This document shows positions 37,565 to 47,019 of a stretch of DNA of 64,000 nucleotides, piece by piece. The first letter of the stretch is position 1. The number at the start of each line of letters is the position of its first letter. Source of the DNA: Heyndrickxia coagulans DSM 1 = ATCC 7050 (GTDB taxonomy: Bacteria > Bacillota > Bacilli > Bacillales > Bacillaceae_C); contig NZ_ALAS01000205.1 of assembly GCF_000290615.1 (NCBI RefSeq), forward strand, positions 1 through 64,000. The letters run 5' to 3'. The notes under the pieces were generated by a model that did no database searches, was not told the origin of the DNA, and was given only the letters and a program-made list of their open reading frames with translations. The translations under genes were made by a program, and so were the position numbers.

Positions 37565-37938
37565 TTCCTTCCATCCGCCATTTCCTTTAAAACAAATGCC
37601 GGCCGCTGCCTTTTTTGCTTGCCGTAGTCATGATGGCCCGTCAGGCGTTGCATCCTGGAAGAAGTGTACTCTGGCACGGCGTTTGCAATGAACGAGGAAA
37701 CAAAAGGACTTCTACGGCCCGTGATATGACTGAAAGCAATCTTCGTCTTGCAAAACAAATGAGATGCCCATGCCGCACTGAATGCGGCACCACCGGAAGA
37801 TGAGAATCTTGCGGCGCATATTTTCAGGACAGAGATGAATTCCTATGGATTGGATTAAAAATGCAATATATAATGGATGGTGATAGAAATTTACCCCGAA
37901 GAAGAAGATCATCAAAACAATTTGGAAGGAGATTGACA
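37565..37938. other. Intergenic stretch before the coiled-coil gene
   Basis: About 370 bp without a supported gene. It contains copy B of the dispersed repeat, inverted (37762-37791), including the hairpin TGCCGCA...TGCGGCA at 37771-37789. Confidence 0.5.
37762..37791 (-). repeat. Dispersed repeat, copy B (inverted)
   Basis: Reading on the minus strand, 27 of 30 bases match 11334-11363. The core is GGTGCCGC-N-TTCA-N-TGCGGCATGGGC. Confidence 0.65.
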
Positions 37939-38340
37939 ATGGATCAGAAGCTGGATCTTATCCTTAAGAAGCTAAGCTCACTGGAATCAGGCCAAAAAGA
38001 ACTGAACCAAAAGTTTGAAGCCTTAGAATCAGGCCAAAAAGAACTGAACCAAAAGTTTGAAGCCTTAGAATCCGGCCAAAAAGAACTGAACAATAAGTTT
38101 GAAGTCTTAGAATCGGGCCAAAAAGAACTGGGACAAATTGTCAGAGCCATACGCGACCGCCAGGAAGAAACAGATGCAAAGATTGATGCCCTATCAATGG
38201 ATGTCCACCATGTCCACGGTGAGATTGCAGGCGTCAAAGAGGAAATCAAAGATCTTCGGAATGGTGTCATTTTTGTAAATAGAAAAGTTGCAGACGCAGA
38301 ATTCGAAATTAATATGATGAAGCAAAATAAAAATCAGTGA
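37939..38340 (+). CDS. Repetitive coiled-coil protein
   Basis: Unrecognised 133-aa protein, almost wholly coiled coil. Four 14-residue units of the type LESGQKELNQKFEA (two heptads each) occupy residues 15-70, encoded by near-identical 42-bp repeats, then a longer heptad region ending in FEINMMKQNKNQ. ATG 37939 has GGAGATTG upstream; an earlier ATG at 37861 would add an unrelated basic segment. Similar repetitive coiled-coil proteins occur sporadically in Bacilli; function unknown. No signal peptide. Confidence 0.7.
   Translation: MDQKLDLILKKLSSLESGQKELNQKFEALESGQKELNQKFEALESGQKELNNKFEVLESGQKELGQIVRAIRDRQEETDAKIDALSMDVHHVHGEIAGVKEEIKDLRNGVIFVNRKVADAEFEINMMKQNKNQ
37981..38148 (+). repeat. Four tandem 42-bp coding repeats
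   Basis: Units start at 37981, 38023, 38065 and 38107. The first two differ only at their first codon (CTG versus TTA); the third and fourth diverge progressively. Unit length is a multiple of three and of the heptad. Confidence 0.9.
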
Positions 38341-38404
38341 CCAAATCGTATATGTAAAGGAAGTTGCCCCTCTGTAAAGTCATTTGCAGATGAAAATCGG
38401 ATGA

Positions 38405-38569
38405 ATGCATGGAAACCTCAGTCTATTTGATAGATATGTATTCTATATTCTTTAACACGATGGTATCCAATTGCTCATACCGAAGTTGTTCCGTCCACTA
38501 CAAGAATTAGGTATATATGGAAGTTATAACATCTTTTTCATTGGTGACTATATAAAATCATTTAAGTGA
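38405..38569 (+). pseudogene. Possible gene remnant with internal stop
   Basis: In one frame 16 codons (MHGNLSLFDRYVFYIL) lead to a TAA and then 37 codons (HDGIQLLIPKLFRPLQELGI and onward to IKSFK) to the stop. The composition looks protein-like, but I cannot name a parent gene; it may be chance. Confidence 0.2.
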
Positions 38570-38587
38570 ACTTGGAGGAGAATTATA

Positions 38588-38854
38588 GTGAGAAAAATCA
38601 TTTCAGTCGCAGTTGCTTCCGGCCTAATTTTCGGAGTATCGTTTGCTGCTTCTCATGATGTTGATGCGGCAAAGGCAAAGACTTATGCCAACTGTAAAGC
38701 CTTGAATAAAGATTACAAAGGCGGCGTTGCAAGAAGTAAAAGCGCAAAAAACAAAGGTGGAAAGACACACTATAAGCCATACGTTTCAAAAGCATTGTAT
38801 GACAAAAATAAAACAAAAGACAGGGACCATGATAGTATCGCTTGTGAAAGATAG
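38588..38854 (+). CDS. Secreted excalibur calcium-binding domain protein
   Basis: An 88-aa exported protein with a signal peptide (residues 1-28, ending ASHDVDA) and one excalibur domain: YANCKALNKDYKGGVARS, then DRDHDSIACER, a DxDxD-type calcium loop with the conserved C-terminal cysteine. Such domains occur in surface nucleases and stand-alone proteins. The start is GTG 38588, preceded by GGAGGAG. Base composition is AT-rich like its neighbours. Confidence 0.88.
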   Translation: MRKIISVAVASGLIFGVSFAASHDVDAAKAKTYANCKALNKDYKGGVARSKSAKNKGGKTHYKPYVSKALYDKNKTKDRDHDSIACER

Positions 38855-39173
38855 GAAAAGGCCCTCTAGGCTTTTTCTTAGAATCAAAGACGGAACCTAT
38901 ATGGCGTGAACAGCGATTCTAAACAAGGCGTCATCACAATGAATGACAAAAGTCAAGAATCAGAACAAAAAACTGCACCCCCTCTCGTATTATCCAAAGC
39001 ACTTATCGTTAACGGGCTGATGGGCCTTTAGTGGAAGATGGTATCGATACGCTAGTAAAAGGTTGAACAATACAACGATCTCAAACATGTTTGAAATGTG
39101 GTCAAATTGTGGTCAAACACCCGTTAAAAAGATTGAAACCCCTTGATCATCAAGGGGTTTCGCGATCCGGGAG
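38855..39173. other. Gene-poor stretch between the excalibur gene and mutL
   Basis: About 320 bp with short broken frames (for example 38941-39031 encoding 30 residues ending LSKALIVNGLMGL) and no complete gene. It ends in the mutL terminator. It looks like decayed accessory DNA. Confidence 0.45.
39135..39161 (-). terminator. Terminator after mutL
   Basis: GAAACCCCTTGA and TCAAGGGGTTTC form a 12-bp perfect stem with a TCA loop; T-rich sequence follows on the minus strand. Confidence 0.85.
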
Positions 39174-41072
39174 TTACATGACCCGTTTAAACATTTTTTC
39201 GAGTTCGTATACCGAATAGTGGATGATGATCGGGCGGCCGTGCGGGCATGTAAACGGGTCGGATGCCATTCGGAGCGCATCAAGCAGCGCCTGGATTTCG
39301 TCATTGCGCAAATGCCGGTTCGCCTTGATGGACCCTCTGCAGCTCATCATAATCGCCGCTTTTTCACGCAATTTTTTTACATCGACTTTTTTTATGGAAA
39401 GGACATGCTCGATCATTTCCTCAATGACTTCTTTTTCCTCATTTTTCGGGAACCATGTCGGATGGGAACGGACAATAAAGCTGTTATGCCCGAATGGTTC
39501 AAGGAAAACGCCGACCTCTTTCAGCGCTTCAAGGTTCTCCTGAATTTTAATCGCTTCATCCGTCGCGTATTCCAAAGTCAGCGGCACAAGCATTTCCTGC
39601 ACCTCTTTTTTCACTTCGCCGACTTTTTCGCGGAAAAATTCATACTTGACCCGCTCCTGGGCAGCGTGCTGGTCAATGATATACAGGCCGTTTTCATTTT
39701 GTGCAAAAATATACGTGCCGTGCATCTGGCCGATCGGATACATCGGCGGAATGCGGGATGCCGGCTGCTGTGCCGCCAGCTGCCCCTTTGCCTCTTTAAC
39801 ATCCAATGCAGCACGCACCGGTTCGCGGATCTCTTCCGGTAAAACGGGATCCGAATTTCCTCCTGAAAATGGCGGGAAATCAGCGGTCGGCTGTTCCGCA
39901 TCCGGGCTTTTATAAGGCTGCCCCGTTTTCGCTTCCTCCGGCCGGGGCGATGGGTGCGGCGCAACCGGCGCAGAGAAAGCTTTCGGGGTTTCCGGTTCCG
40001 TTTTTTCCGGCAAATGGTCAAGCTGGAACGACACCTGTTCCTGTTTTGGTTTTTCTGCCTGCCGCACCATGCCGGACGGAATCAATTCCTGCTTTTTGAA
40101 AGCAGCTTTAATCGCGCCCGTAATCGCCCGGCACAGTTCCTTTTCTTTGCTGAACCGCACTTCCAGCTTGGCCGGGTGGACATTCGCATCGACTAACACC
40201 GGATCCATTTTCAGCGATAGCAGCACAATCGGGTAGCGGCCGATCGGGAGCAGTGTATGGTACCCTTCCAATATGGCTTTTACAAGCGCGTAATTTTTAA
40301 TAAACCGGCCATTTACCATCGTGGAAATATAATTGCGCGAAGCCCGCGTAATTTCCGGCAAAGCGATAAACCCGTTGATTTCAAAATCAAGCGTTTGGCT
40401 GTGTACCGGAATCATTTTTTTGGCAATGTTCACGCCGTAAATGGCGGCAAGCACCTGGCGCACGTCGCCGTTCCCGCTTGTCTGAAGCAGCATCTTTCCG
40501 CCGTGGCGGAGGCGGAAAGACACCTCGGGATGGCTGAGCGCGAGGCGGTTCACCACATCGGTAATATTGCCGAGCTCGGTATGGATCGACTTCATATATT
40601 TTAACCGCGCAGGCGTGTTAAAAAATAAATCGGTGACCGTAATTTCGGTTCCTCTCCGGCTCGGCGCCTGTTCGCGGGCCACCCATTTCCCGCCTTCAAT
40701 GACCGCTTTTGTCCCGGGCCCGTTTCCGGTTGAGGTGACCATCTCAACACGGGCAACAGCCGCAATGCTCGGCAGCGCTTCGCCGCGGAATCCGAGCGAA
40801 CGGATCCGGAACAGATCATGTTCGTTTTTAATTTTGCTTGTGGCGTGGCGTGAGAAAGCAAGCTCAACATCTTCAGGCTCGATGCCGGTTCCATTATCAA
40901 TCATACGGATTTTTTCCATTCCGGCTTCCCAGACATCAATTTCGATGACCGTGCTTTCCGCGTCAATGGCATTTTCCGCCAGTTCCTTCACGACAGATGC
41001 CGGCCGTTCAACCACTTCACCGGCTGCAATCCTGTTCGAAAGCGACTCGTCCAGTTGTGCAATTTTTCCCAT
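39174..41072 (-). CDS. mutL: DNA mismatch repair protein MutL
   Basis: Mismatch repair endonuclease. The N-terminal GHKL ATPase has [26 protein letters not shown] and [10 protein letters not shown] motifs. A Pro/Glu-rich linker of about 100 residues follows, then the C-terminal dimer/nuclease domain with the metal motif [12 protein letters not shown], the [11 protein letters not shown] region and the final [12 protein letters not shown]. The DQHA motif means it nicks DNA itself, as expected in bacteria without MutH. I chose ATG 41072 ([11 protein letters not shown]), 15 bp past the mutS stop; 632 aa. Confidence 0.97.
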   Translation of the reverse strand: MGKIAQLDESLSNRIAAGEVVERPASVVKELAENAIDAESTVIEIDVWEAGMEKIRMIDNGTGIEPEDVELAFSRHATSKIKNEHDLFRIRSLGFRGEALPSIAAVARVEMVTSTGNGPGTKAVIEGGKWVAREQAPSRRGTEITVTDLFFNTPARLKYMKSIHTELGNITDVVNRLALSHPEVSFRLRHGGKMLLQTSGNGDVRQVLAAIYGVNIAKKMIPVHSQTLDFEINGFIALPEITRASRNYISTMVNGRFIKNYALVKAILEGYHTLLPIGRYPIVLLSLKMDPVLVDANVHPAKLEVRFSKEKELCRAITGAIKAAFKKQELIPSGMVRQAEKPKQEQVSFQLDHLPEKTEPETPKAFSAPVAPHPSPRPEEAKTGQPYKSPDAEQPTADFPPFSGGNSDPVLPEEIREPVRAALDVKEAKGQLAAQQPASRIPPMYPIGQMHGTYIFAQNENGLYIIDQHAAQERVKYEFFREKVGEVKKEVQEMLVPLTLEYATDEAIKIQENLEALKEVGVFLEPFGHNSFIVRSHPTWFPKNEEKEVIEEMIEHVLSIKKVDVKKLREKAAIMMSCRGSIKANRHLRNDEIQALLDALRMASDPFTCPHGRPIIIHYSVYELEKMFKRVM

Positions 41073-41087
41073 CGCGGACAACACCAC

Positions 41088-43682
41088 CTATTTTTTTAAT
41101 TTTTTCTGGATTTCATAGAGTGCATTCATGGCCGCAAGCGGCGTCATCTCAAGCAGATCGAGTTCCCTGATTTGCTTGAGCACCTTTCTTTCCTTTGCTT
41201 CAACGGTTTTCTGGCGCGGCGTTTCTGGCTCTTCAAAAAAGGACAGTTGCGCGGGTTCGCTGGTAGCAGCCGCTTCCGGGGGGTTCATTTGCGTCTCGCC
41301 ATTATCCTGGTTTTCAAGCGCATGGAGGATTTTTTCGGCGCGACGAATGACTTGTTCCGGCAGGCCGGCCAGTTTTGCCACATGGATCCCGTAACTTTTA
41401 TCTGCAGGGCCTTCTTTGATTTTATGGAGGAAAACAACTTTGCCGTTTTGCTCCATGGCGGTGACATGGATGTTTTGCAGCTTGCCCAGATCTGCAGAAA
41501 GCGCCGTCAGCTCATGATAATGGGTGGAAAAAAGCGTTTTGGCCCCGATTTCATCATGGATGTATTCGATCATCGCCTGGGCAAGTGCCATCCCGTCATA
41601 TGTAGACGTTCCGCGCCCGATTTCATCAAATAAAATCAGGCTTCGTTCCGTTGCGTTTGCAATCGCGTTTTTCGCTTCCAGCATTTCGACCATGAACGTA
41701 CTCTGACCGGAAATGAGATCATCAGCTGCGCCAATCCGTGTAAAAATCCGGTCAAAAACCGGTAGCTCCGCCTCGCGTGCCGGCACAAAGCAGCCGATTT
41801 GCGCAAGGATTACCGTCAGTGCAATTTGCCGCATATACGTGCTTTTCCCGGACATGTTCGGCCCGGTAATCAGCAGAATCTCCCGGTTTTCATCCATCAG
41901 GCAGTCGTTTGGCACATAGCTTTGCGAATCGAGCACTTTTTCAACAACCGGATGGCGCCCTTCCGTAATCTTCAGCACGCCGTCTGTCCGGAATACCGGC
42001 TTTGTGTAGTGGCGTTTTTCGCTTACGACGGCAAAGCTTTGCAGCACATCAATCATGCTGACCGCTTTTGCGAGGCGCTGCAGCCGTGGAATAAATTCTT
42101 TTACATGTGCCCGGATTTCCGTAAACAGCTCGTATTCCAGGTCGATCATTCTTTCTTCCGCCTGCAAAATAAGCGCTTCTTTTTCTTTCAATTCCGGTGT
42201 AATGAACCGCTCGGCATTCGCCAGCGTCTGTTTCCGTTCATACCGGCCTTCTTCGAGCAGGTGGAGGTTTGCCTTCGTCACTTCGATATAGTAGCCGAAC
42301 ACGCGGTTGTATCCGACTTTCAGCGACTTGATCCCGGTCCGCTCGCGCTCTTCGCGTTCGAGGCTTGCAATCCACTGCTTGCCGTTTTTGCTTGCGTCGC
42401 GGTAACGGTCCAGCTCTTCGTTATAGCCGTCACGGATCATCCCGCCTTCCTTCACGGAAACCGGGGGACTGTCCTCAATGGCGCGTTCGAGCAAATCTGT
42501 CAGCTCTTCGCACGGGTCAAGAAGCGCCGCCAGTTTTTTGCTTTCCGGGCTTTCCATGCTCTCCATGACCGCCCGGATGCCCGGGATTTGCTGCAGCGAG
42601 CATTTCAGCTGGATCAGGTCGCGCGCATTCACATTGCCGAATGCCACCCGGCCGGCAAGCCTTTCGAGGTCATATACTTCCTTCAGGCGCCCGCGAATAT
42701 CCTCCCGTTCAAAGTAATGGTTTAAAAAGGTTTCCACCATTTGAAGCCGCGCTTCAATTTTTTCTTGCTTAAGAAGCGGCCGGCCGATCCACTGTTTTAA
42801 AAGCCGTCCGCCCATGGCCGTCATCGTTTCATCGAGCAGCCATAAAAGCGATCCTTTTTTTCCTTGCCCGCGGATCGTCTCTGTCAGTTCGAGATTGCGC
42901 TTGGAATAATAATCGATGTTTAAAAACCGGCGGACTTCATACATTTCAACCGGCTGTAGATGGTCGAGGCTCCTTTTTTGCGTGCGGAATAAATAGTTTA
43001 ACAGCCTTGCCGCAGCCAGCTGCAAAAGCTCCGGTTTAAGCTGGGGCAAAAGTTTTTCAAAGCCTTCCTTGACGGCGGTATCCGTTTCGAAGGAAATGGT
43101 GACATTTCCTGTATTTTTCATCAGCCGCGCGTACTCATCCGGAAATTCCGGATCTACCACAGCTTCTTTTGCGCCGATTGACGCCAGTTCATTCAGCACT
43201 TCTTCAAACGGGCCTTCCAACAGGCAACCCTTGCCCTCCCCTGTTGACAAATCAATATAGGCAATCGCGAAATGCCCGTCCGCCAGGGATGCAACAGACG
43301 CAATATAGTGGTTTTCTTTTTCTGCGAGCGATTTGCCCTCCATCAGGGTGCCGGGGGTAATCAGCTGGATGACTTCCCGCTTGACAACGCCCTTTGCCAG
43401 TTTCGGGTCTTCCATCTGTTCACATATTGCCACTTTATAGCCTTTATCAATCAGCTGTTCAATATAAGTGCTGGCGGAATGGTACGGTACCCCGCACATC
43501 GGGATTTTTTCGTCGCCGCCGCCGTCCCTGCTCGTTAATGTAATTTCAAGTTCCTGGGACGCTTTAATGGCATCTTCGAAAAACATTTCATAGAAATCGC
43601 CGAGGCGGAAAAATAAAAAGGCATCCTGATATTCCGCCTTCACTTGCAAATATTGCTGGATCATTGGGGTATACGCAGCCAT
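41088..43682 (-). CDS. mutS: DNA mismatch repair protein MutS
   Basis: Mismatch recognition ATPase. The mismatch-reading Phe-x-Glu lies in [11 protein letters not shown] near residue 30, and the C-terminal ATPase has Walker [10 protein letters not shown], Walker [17 protein letters not shown] and a FSTHYHELT loop. Length 864 aa. The start is ATG 43682 by family N-terminus ([11 protein letters not shown]), although the ribosome-binding site AGGAAAGG is somewhat distant. First gene of mutS-mutL. Confidence 0.97.
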   Translation of the reverse strand: MAAYTPMIQQYLQVKAEYQDAFLFFRLGDFYEMFFEDAIKASQELEITLTSRDGGGDEKIPMCGVPYHSASTYIEQLIDKGYKVAICEQMEDPKLAKGVVKREVIQLITPGTLMEGKSLAEKENHYIASVASLADGHFAIAYIDLSTGEGKGCLLEGPFEEVLNELASIGAKEAVVDPEFPDEYARLMKNTGNVTISFETDTAVKEGFEKLLPQLKPELLQLAAARLLNYLFRTQKRSLDHLQPVEMYEVRRFLNIDYYSKRNLELTETIRGQGKKGSLLWLLDETMTAMGGRLLKQWIGRPLLKQEKIEARLQMVETFLNHYFEREDIRGRLKEVYDLERLAGRVAFGNVNARDLIQLKCSLQQIPGIRAVMESMESPESKKLAALLDPCEELTDLLERAIEDSPPVSVKEGGMIRDGYNEELDRYRDASKNGKQWIASLEREERERTGIKSLKVGYNRVFGYYIEVTKANLHLLEEGRYERKQTLANAERFITPELKEKEALILQAEERMIDLEYELFTEIRAHVKEFIPRLQRLAKAVSMIDVLQSFAVVSEKRHYTKPVFRTDGVLKITEGRHPVVEKVLDSQSYVPNDCLMDENREILLITGPNMSGKSTYMRQIALTVILAQIGCFVPAREAELPVFDRIFTRIGAADDLISGQSTFMVEMLEAKNAIANATERSLILFDEIGRGTSTYDGMALAQAMIEYIHDEIGAKTLFSTHYHELTALSADLGKLQNIHVTAMEQNGKVVFLHKIKEGPADKSYGIHVAKLAGLPEQVIRRAEKILHALENQDNGETQMNPPEAAATSEPAQLSFFEEPETPRQKTVEAKERKVLKQIRELDLLEMTPLAAMNALYEIQKKLKK

Positions 43683-43730
43683 TCTTACCAAATTCCTTTC
43701 CTGCTTATCAATCATTCTTCAATCCTGTTT

Positions 43731-43739
43731 ATTATAACA
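43731..43739 (-). promoter_or_regulatory. Extended -10 promoter of mutS
   Basis: On the minus strand TGTTATAAT gives a perfect TATAAT with an upstream TG; no good -35 is visible. It lies about 50 bp before the mutS start. Confidence 0.5.
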
Positions 43740-43937
43740 TATTTGCATAAAGGCCTTCATAAATTGAAATACGGATCATTTTACAAAAACCGGGCCTTGT
43801 CTGTTGATTTTCAATGCCTCCTCCGGGGTGCCGGGTTTTTTCTTTCCTGTGGCAAAGCCCGCTGTGGGGATCCGGGAAAAACTTTAATCGCATTCTAAGC
43901 GGCACAAGCGTTTTGGTGGTGAAATCCGCCGCGCCCA

Positions 43938-43970
43938 GAAAAAAACTAGGAGTGTATGCCTCCTAGTTTG
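43938..43970 (-). terminator. Terminator after cotE
   Basis: AAACTAGGAG (43943-43952) pairs with CTCCTAGTTT (43960-43969), with a T-run on the minus strand, seven bases beyond the cotE stop. Confidence 0.8.
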
Positions 43971-43976
43971 CGGCTT

Positions 43977-44513
43977 CTATTCTTCTTCACTTCCCACTAA
44001 AAAGTCAGGGTTTAATTCTTCAAACTCGTCGCTGCTTTCTTCCCATTCATCATCATCGCTGCACCCTTCAGGTGAGATGGCAACACAAACTTTTGTTTCA
44101 CCGATGACTTCCACGAGAAACTCTCTTTCGACACTGACAATGATTTTATTGCCGTTTGGCGAAATGACCGCTTCAATGCAATTCGGCTGCTGCAGGACGC
44201 TTGCGATGACTTCTTTGTCGTCCAGGCAATCCGGATCCCTGTAATGCAATTTAACGGTATCGGTATACTCGACTTTTTCCGTCATGACCGATGTCTTCGT
44301 ATTGTCATTATGGGAGTACCAGATGTTCACATCATAAGAGCCGCGGATTTTAACTTCTTTATCTATTTTCCTGGCTTCGTACTTATGGTTGATAATCCAG
44401 CAGCCTAAAATGCTCGAAGGATGCTGCGGCGGGCAAATCGTATGATTGGACTGCGTAAATTTGCGCCCTTTCGCAACGACTGCTTTTGTAATGATTTCTC
44501 TATATTCTGCCAT
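43977..44513 (-). CDS. cotE: Outer spore coat morphogenetic protein CotE
   Basis: Directs assembly of the outer spore coat. The 178-aa protein has the conserved N-terminus [18 protein letters not shown] and central [12 protein letters not shown], and the strongly acidic C-terminal tail ([20 protein letters not shown]) seen in CotE. Located between mutS and ricA, as in B. subtilis. Mother-cell sigma factors are expected to drive it; I found only weak promoter-like matches. Confidence 0.95.
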   Translation of the reverse strand: MAEYREIITKAVVAKGRKFTQSNHTICPPQHPSSILGCWIINHKYEARKIDKEVKIRGSYDVNIWYSHNDNTKTSVMTEKVEYTDTVKLHYRDPDCLDDKEVIASVLQQPNCIEAVISPNGNKIIVSVEREFLVEVIGETKVCVAISPEGCSDDDEWEESSDEFEELNPDFLVGSEEE

Positions 44514-44668
44514 TCGAGCGAACCCTCCTCATCTATTTTCAATTCATCCTATGCTTTTACCCAGGCCGGTGTGCCAATTCTTTTTCCCGCCACCTCCGGG
44601 TAATCCTAACATATGCCGCGGCTCTGAAGGAGTGCCCGTACCCGGGAATGGATTTGCCTTGGGCGTGC

Positions 44669-44706
44669 AAAAAAAACGGTGTGCACCCGGGTGCACACCG
44701 TTTTTT
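44669..44706 (-). terminator. Terminator after ricA
   Basis: CGGTGTGCACCC and GGGTGCACACCG (44677-44700) form a continuous palindrome flanked by A- and T-runs. Confidence 0.85.
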
Positions 44707-45135
44707 TCAGTGGAGGGTGCCGGAAGAATATTTCACCTGGGATCCGGTTTGGCCTTTTAAAAGATCGCCGCCGGTGGATTTGATGATTTCATCCGTAACC
44801 GTATTGGAAATGGTGTTTGTTACAAGCTGGAGCAGGTCGTTTACGTCCATCTGCGACTGCTTGAACTCCTGGACGACCGGGATGCCGTCCAGTTCTTCTT
44901 CCAGTTCGTCTATTTTGGCTTCCACTTGTTTTAACGCTTCTTTTTTTCCATAATGCTGCAAATTGACAGCCTGCTTTTGCAAAGCTTTGATATTGGCAAT
45001 TAAATTGCGGACTCTCTCATTTTCATTGATTTGCGCTTCCGCCCGTTTAAAAAAATCCACTTCTTCCGTTTCCGCAATCATTTTCGCCAGTTCGGCAGCT
45101 TTTGCGACAATATCATCTTTTGTAAACTTCTGCAT
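44707..45135 (-). CDS. ricA: RicA (YmcA), RNA-maturation/biofilm regulator
   Basis: Component of the RicA-RicF-RicT (YmcA-YlbF-YaaT) complex that steers RNase Y to certain mRNAs and promotes competence, biofilm and sporulation in B. subtilis. The 142-aa protein is mostly helical (FTKDDIVAKAAELAKMIAET and YGKKEALKQVEAKIDELEEE). ATG 45135 overlaps the miaB stop by one base (TGATG), so the two are translationally coupled. The RNase Y gene is also in this window. Confidence 0.92.
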   Translation of the reverse strand: MQKFTKDDIVAKAAELAKMIAETEEVDFFKRAEAQINENERVRNLIANIKALQKQAVNLQHYGKKEALKQVEAKIDELEEELDGIPVVQEFKQSQMDVNDLLQLVTNTISNTVTDEIIKSTGGDLLKGQTGSQVKYSSGTLH

Positions 45136-46682
45136 CACGCTTCCACCCCGGCCGGGTCAAGCACAGCCACCATTTCCCCGTCCAGTGACCATGTTTTCGC
45201 CTTCGTAATTTTTACCTGCACGAGTTTTCCAATCGCTGATTTCGGGCCTTTGAAGTTGACAAGTTTGTTTTTGCGTGTGTAACCGGCTAAAATTTCCGGA
45301 TTGTTTTTGCTTTCGCCTTCTACAAGCACTTCCACAACCTGGCCTTCGTATTTTTCCATGGCTGCTTTTGAATAGGCATTGACGAGTTCATTCAGGCGCT
45401 GCAGCCTTTCCTTTTTCACTTCCATCGGGATATTGTCTTTCATTCTCGCTGCCGGCGTGCCTTCGCGTGGGGAATAAATAAACGTATAGGCCGTTTCGAA
45501 CCCGACTTCTTTATAAAGGGACAATGTTTCTTCAAACTGCTCTTCGGTTTCGTTCGGGAAACCGACAATAATATCGGTGGACAGCGCCACATCCGGAATC
45601 GCGGCTTTGATTTTTCTGACGAGTTCCAAATATTGTTCCCGCGTATATTTGCGGCCCATAATTTTTAAAATTTCGCTTGAACCGGACTGGACCGGAAGAT
45701 GGATATGCTCGACGAGGTTTCCTTTTTTCGCCAGCACTTCGATCAGGCGGTCGTCGAAATCGCGCGGATGGCTCGTGGTAAAGCGGATGCGCGGGATGTT
45801 GATTTTGCGCAGATCATCCATCAAATCACCAAGGCCGTATTCAAGGTCGTCAAAATCTTTTCCGTAGGCATTGACGTTCTGGCCGAGCAACGTGATTTCC
45901 TTGTAGCCTTTGGCGGCCAGTTCGCGCACTTCCTGGATGATGTCTTCCGGGCGCCTTGAACGCTCTTTTCCGCGCGTATACGGCACAATGCAGTACGTGC
46001 AGAATTTATCGCATCCGTACATGATGTTCACCCATGCCTTGATGTTGCCTTTGCGCACTTTCGGCAGGCTTTCGATCACGTCGCCTTCTTTGGACCATAC
46101 TTCCACAACCATTGCCTTGGACATATACGCTTCTTTTAAAATGTACGGCAGGCGGTGAATGTTGTGGGTGCCGAAAACCATATCGACATGCGGGTGTTTT
46201 TGCAAAATTTTATTGACGACGGATTCTTCCTGCGACATACAGCCGCAAACCCCGATCAGCATGTCCGGTTTTTCCGTTTTCAACGGTTTCAGGTGGCCGA
46301 TTTCGCCAAACACTTTATTTTCGGCGTTTTCACGGATGGCGCATGTATTCAGCAGAACCACATCCGCATCTTCCACCGTTTCGGTCGGCGTGTAGCCAAG
46401 CTGCATAAAAATGCCGGCCATCACTTCCGTGTCATGTTCGTTCATTTGGCAGCCGTAAGTCCGGATGTAAAATTTCAATCCGTCGCCCATGCCTTTTAAG
46501 TCTTCATCGATTTCAAAGTCTTTAAAATACTGGACCGGTTTCCGGCTGCGTTTTCTTGCTTCTTTTAAATTTGGCGGAATATAAACCGATTGGAAATATT
46601 TGCTGTAGTCCTTTTCGGATTTTTTGTCCGCAGGCTCTACAGGGTTCACTTGCTGCTGTTCCAAACGCTGTTTCTCGTTCAT
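45135..46682 (-). CDS. miaB: tRNA-2-methylthio-N6-dimethylallyladenosine synthase
   Basis: Radical-SAM methylthiotransferase that completes ms2i6A37 after MiaA. The N-terminal domain supplies three cluster cysteines ([22 protein letters not shown]); the radical-SAM triad is CDKFCTYC; the C-terminal TRAM domain binds tRNA. ATG 46682 follows GGGGATT; residues upstream in frame lack family character. The 515-aa form includes the extra N-terminal segment seen in Bacillus MiaB. Confidence 0.97.
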   Translation of the reverse strand: MNEKQRLEQQQVNPVEPADKKSEKDYSKYFQSVYIPPNLKEARKRSRKPVQYFKDFEIDEDLKGMGDGLKFYIRTYGCQMNEHDTEVMAGIFMQLGYTPTETVEDADVVLLNTCAIRENAENKVFGEIGHLKPLKTEKPDMLIGVCGCMSQEESVVNKILQKHPHVDMVFGTHNIHRLPYILKEAYMSKAMVVEVWSKEGDVIESLPKVRKGNIKAWVNIMYGCDKFCTYCIVPYTRGKERSRRPEDIIQEVRELAAKGYKEITLLGQNVNAYGKDFDDLEYGLGDLMDDLRKINIPRIRFTTSHPRDFDDRLIEVLAKKGNLVEHIHLPVQSGSSEILKIMGRKYTREQYLELVRKIKAAIPDVALSTDIIVGFPNETEEQFEETLSLYKEVGFETAYTFIYSPREGTPAARMKDNIPMEVKKERLQRLNELVNAYSKAAMEKYEGQVVEVLVEGESKNNPEILAGYTRKNKLVNFKGPKSAIGKLVQVKITKAKTWSLDGEMVAVLDPAGVEA

Positions 46683-46823
46683 GGCAATCCCCTTTCTGTT
46701 TGCACCATGCCGCGCTATTGCGGCAACCATATAAAAATCATGCGTATAACCAGTATAAATGGTTTTTTCTCCTATTACAACAAACCTCGTGCCCGGCTTG
46801 TGCCAAGTTTTTCACGATCTAGG

Positions 46824-46851
46824 AACAACCGGGCTTCAAATCCCGGTTGTT
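46824..46851. repeat. 10-bp inverted repeat upstream of miaB
   Basis: AACAACCGGG (46824-46833) and CCCGGTTGTT (46842-46851) with an 8-nt spacer. No T-run follows, so it is not a typical terminator; it may be an operator or an RNA structure. Confidence 0.6.
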
Positions 46852-46960
46852 TAACCAATTAACACGGATCTGTTCGCGGTTTGTGCCGGAGTCGCATTTG
46901 GCAAAACGCCGGGGATTTGCGCTTTACCGGAAAAAAGGGGGCTTACCTCCGCGCCCGGCG

Positions 46961-46998
46961 CAAAAAGCCTCTTCCTGTATCAGGCAGAGGCTTTTTGC
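46961..46998 (-). terminator. Terminator after the permease-aminotransferase gene
   Basis: CAAAAAGCCTCT (46961-46972) pairs with AGAGGCTTTTTG (46986-46997). Confidence 0.85.
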
Positions 46999-47019
46999 GT
47001 TTCTCATCCGTTTTGGATT

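Noticed and set aside
37981-38148. Tandem 42-bp repeats considered as a CRISPR array
   Set aside because: The repeats are contiguous with no spacers and are in frame within a coiled-coil protein.
38941-39130. Possible end of a phage integrase near mutL
   Set aside because: Short frames such as NMFEMWSNCGQTP suggested it, but no catalytic motif or attachment repeat is visible, so it is only described as decayed DNA.
41799-42725. Long plus-strand frame opposite mutS
   Set aside because: Antisense shadow of a certain gene; no domain-like pattern or start signal.
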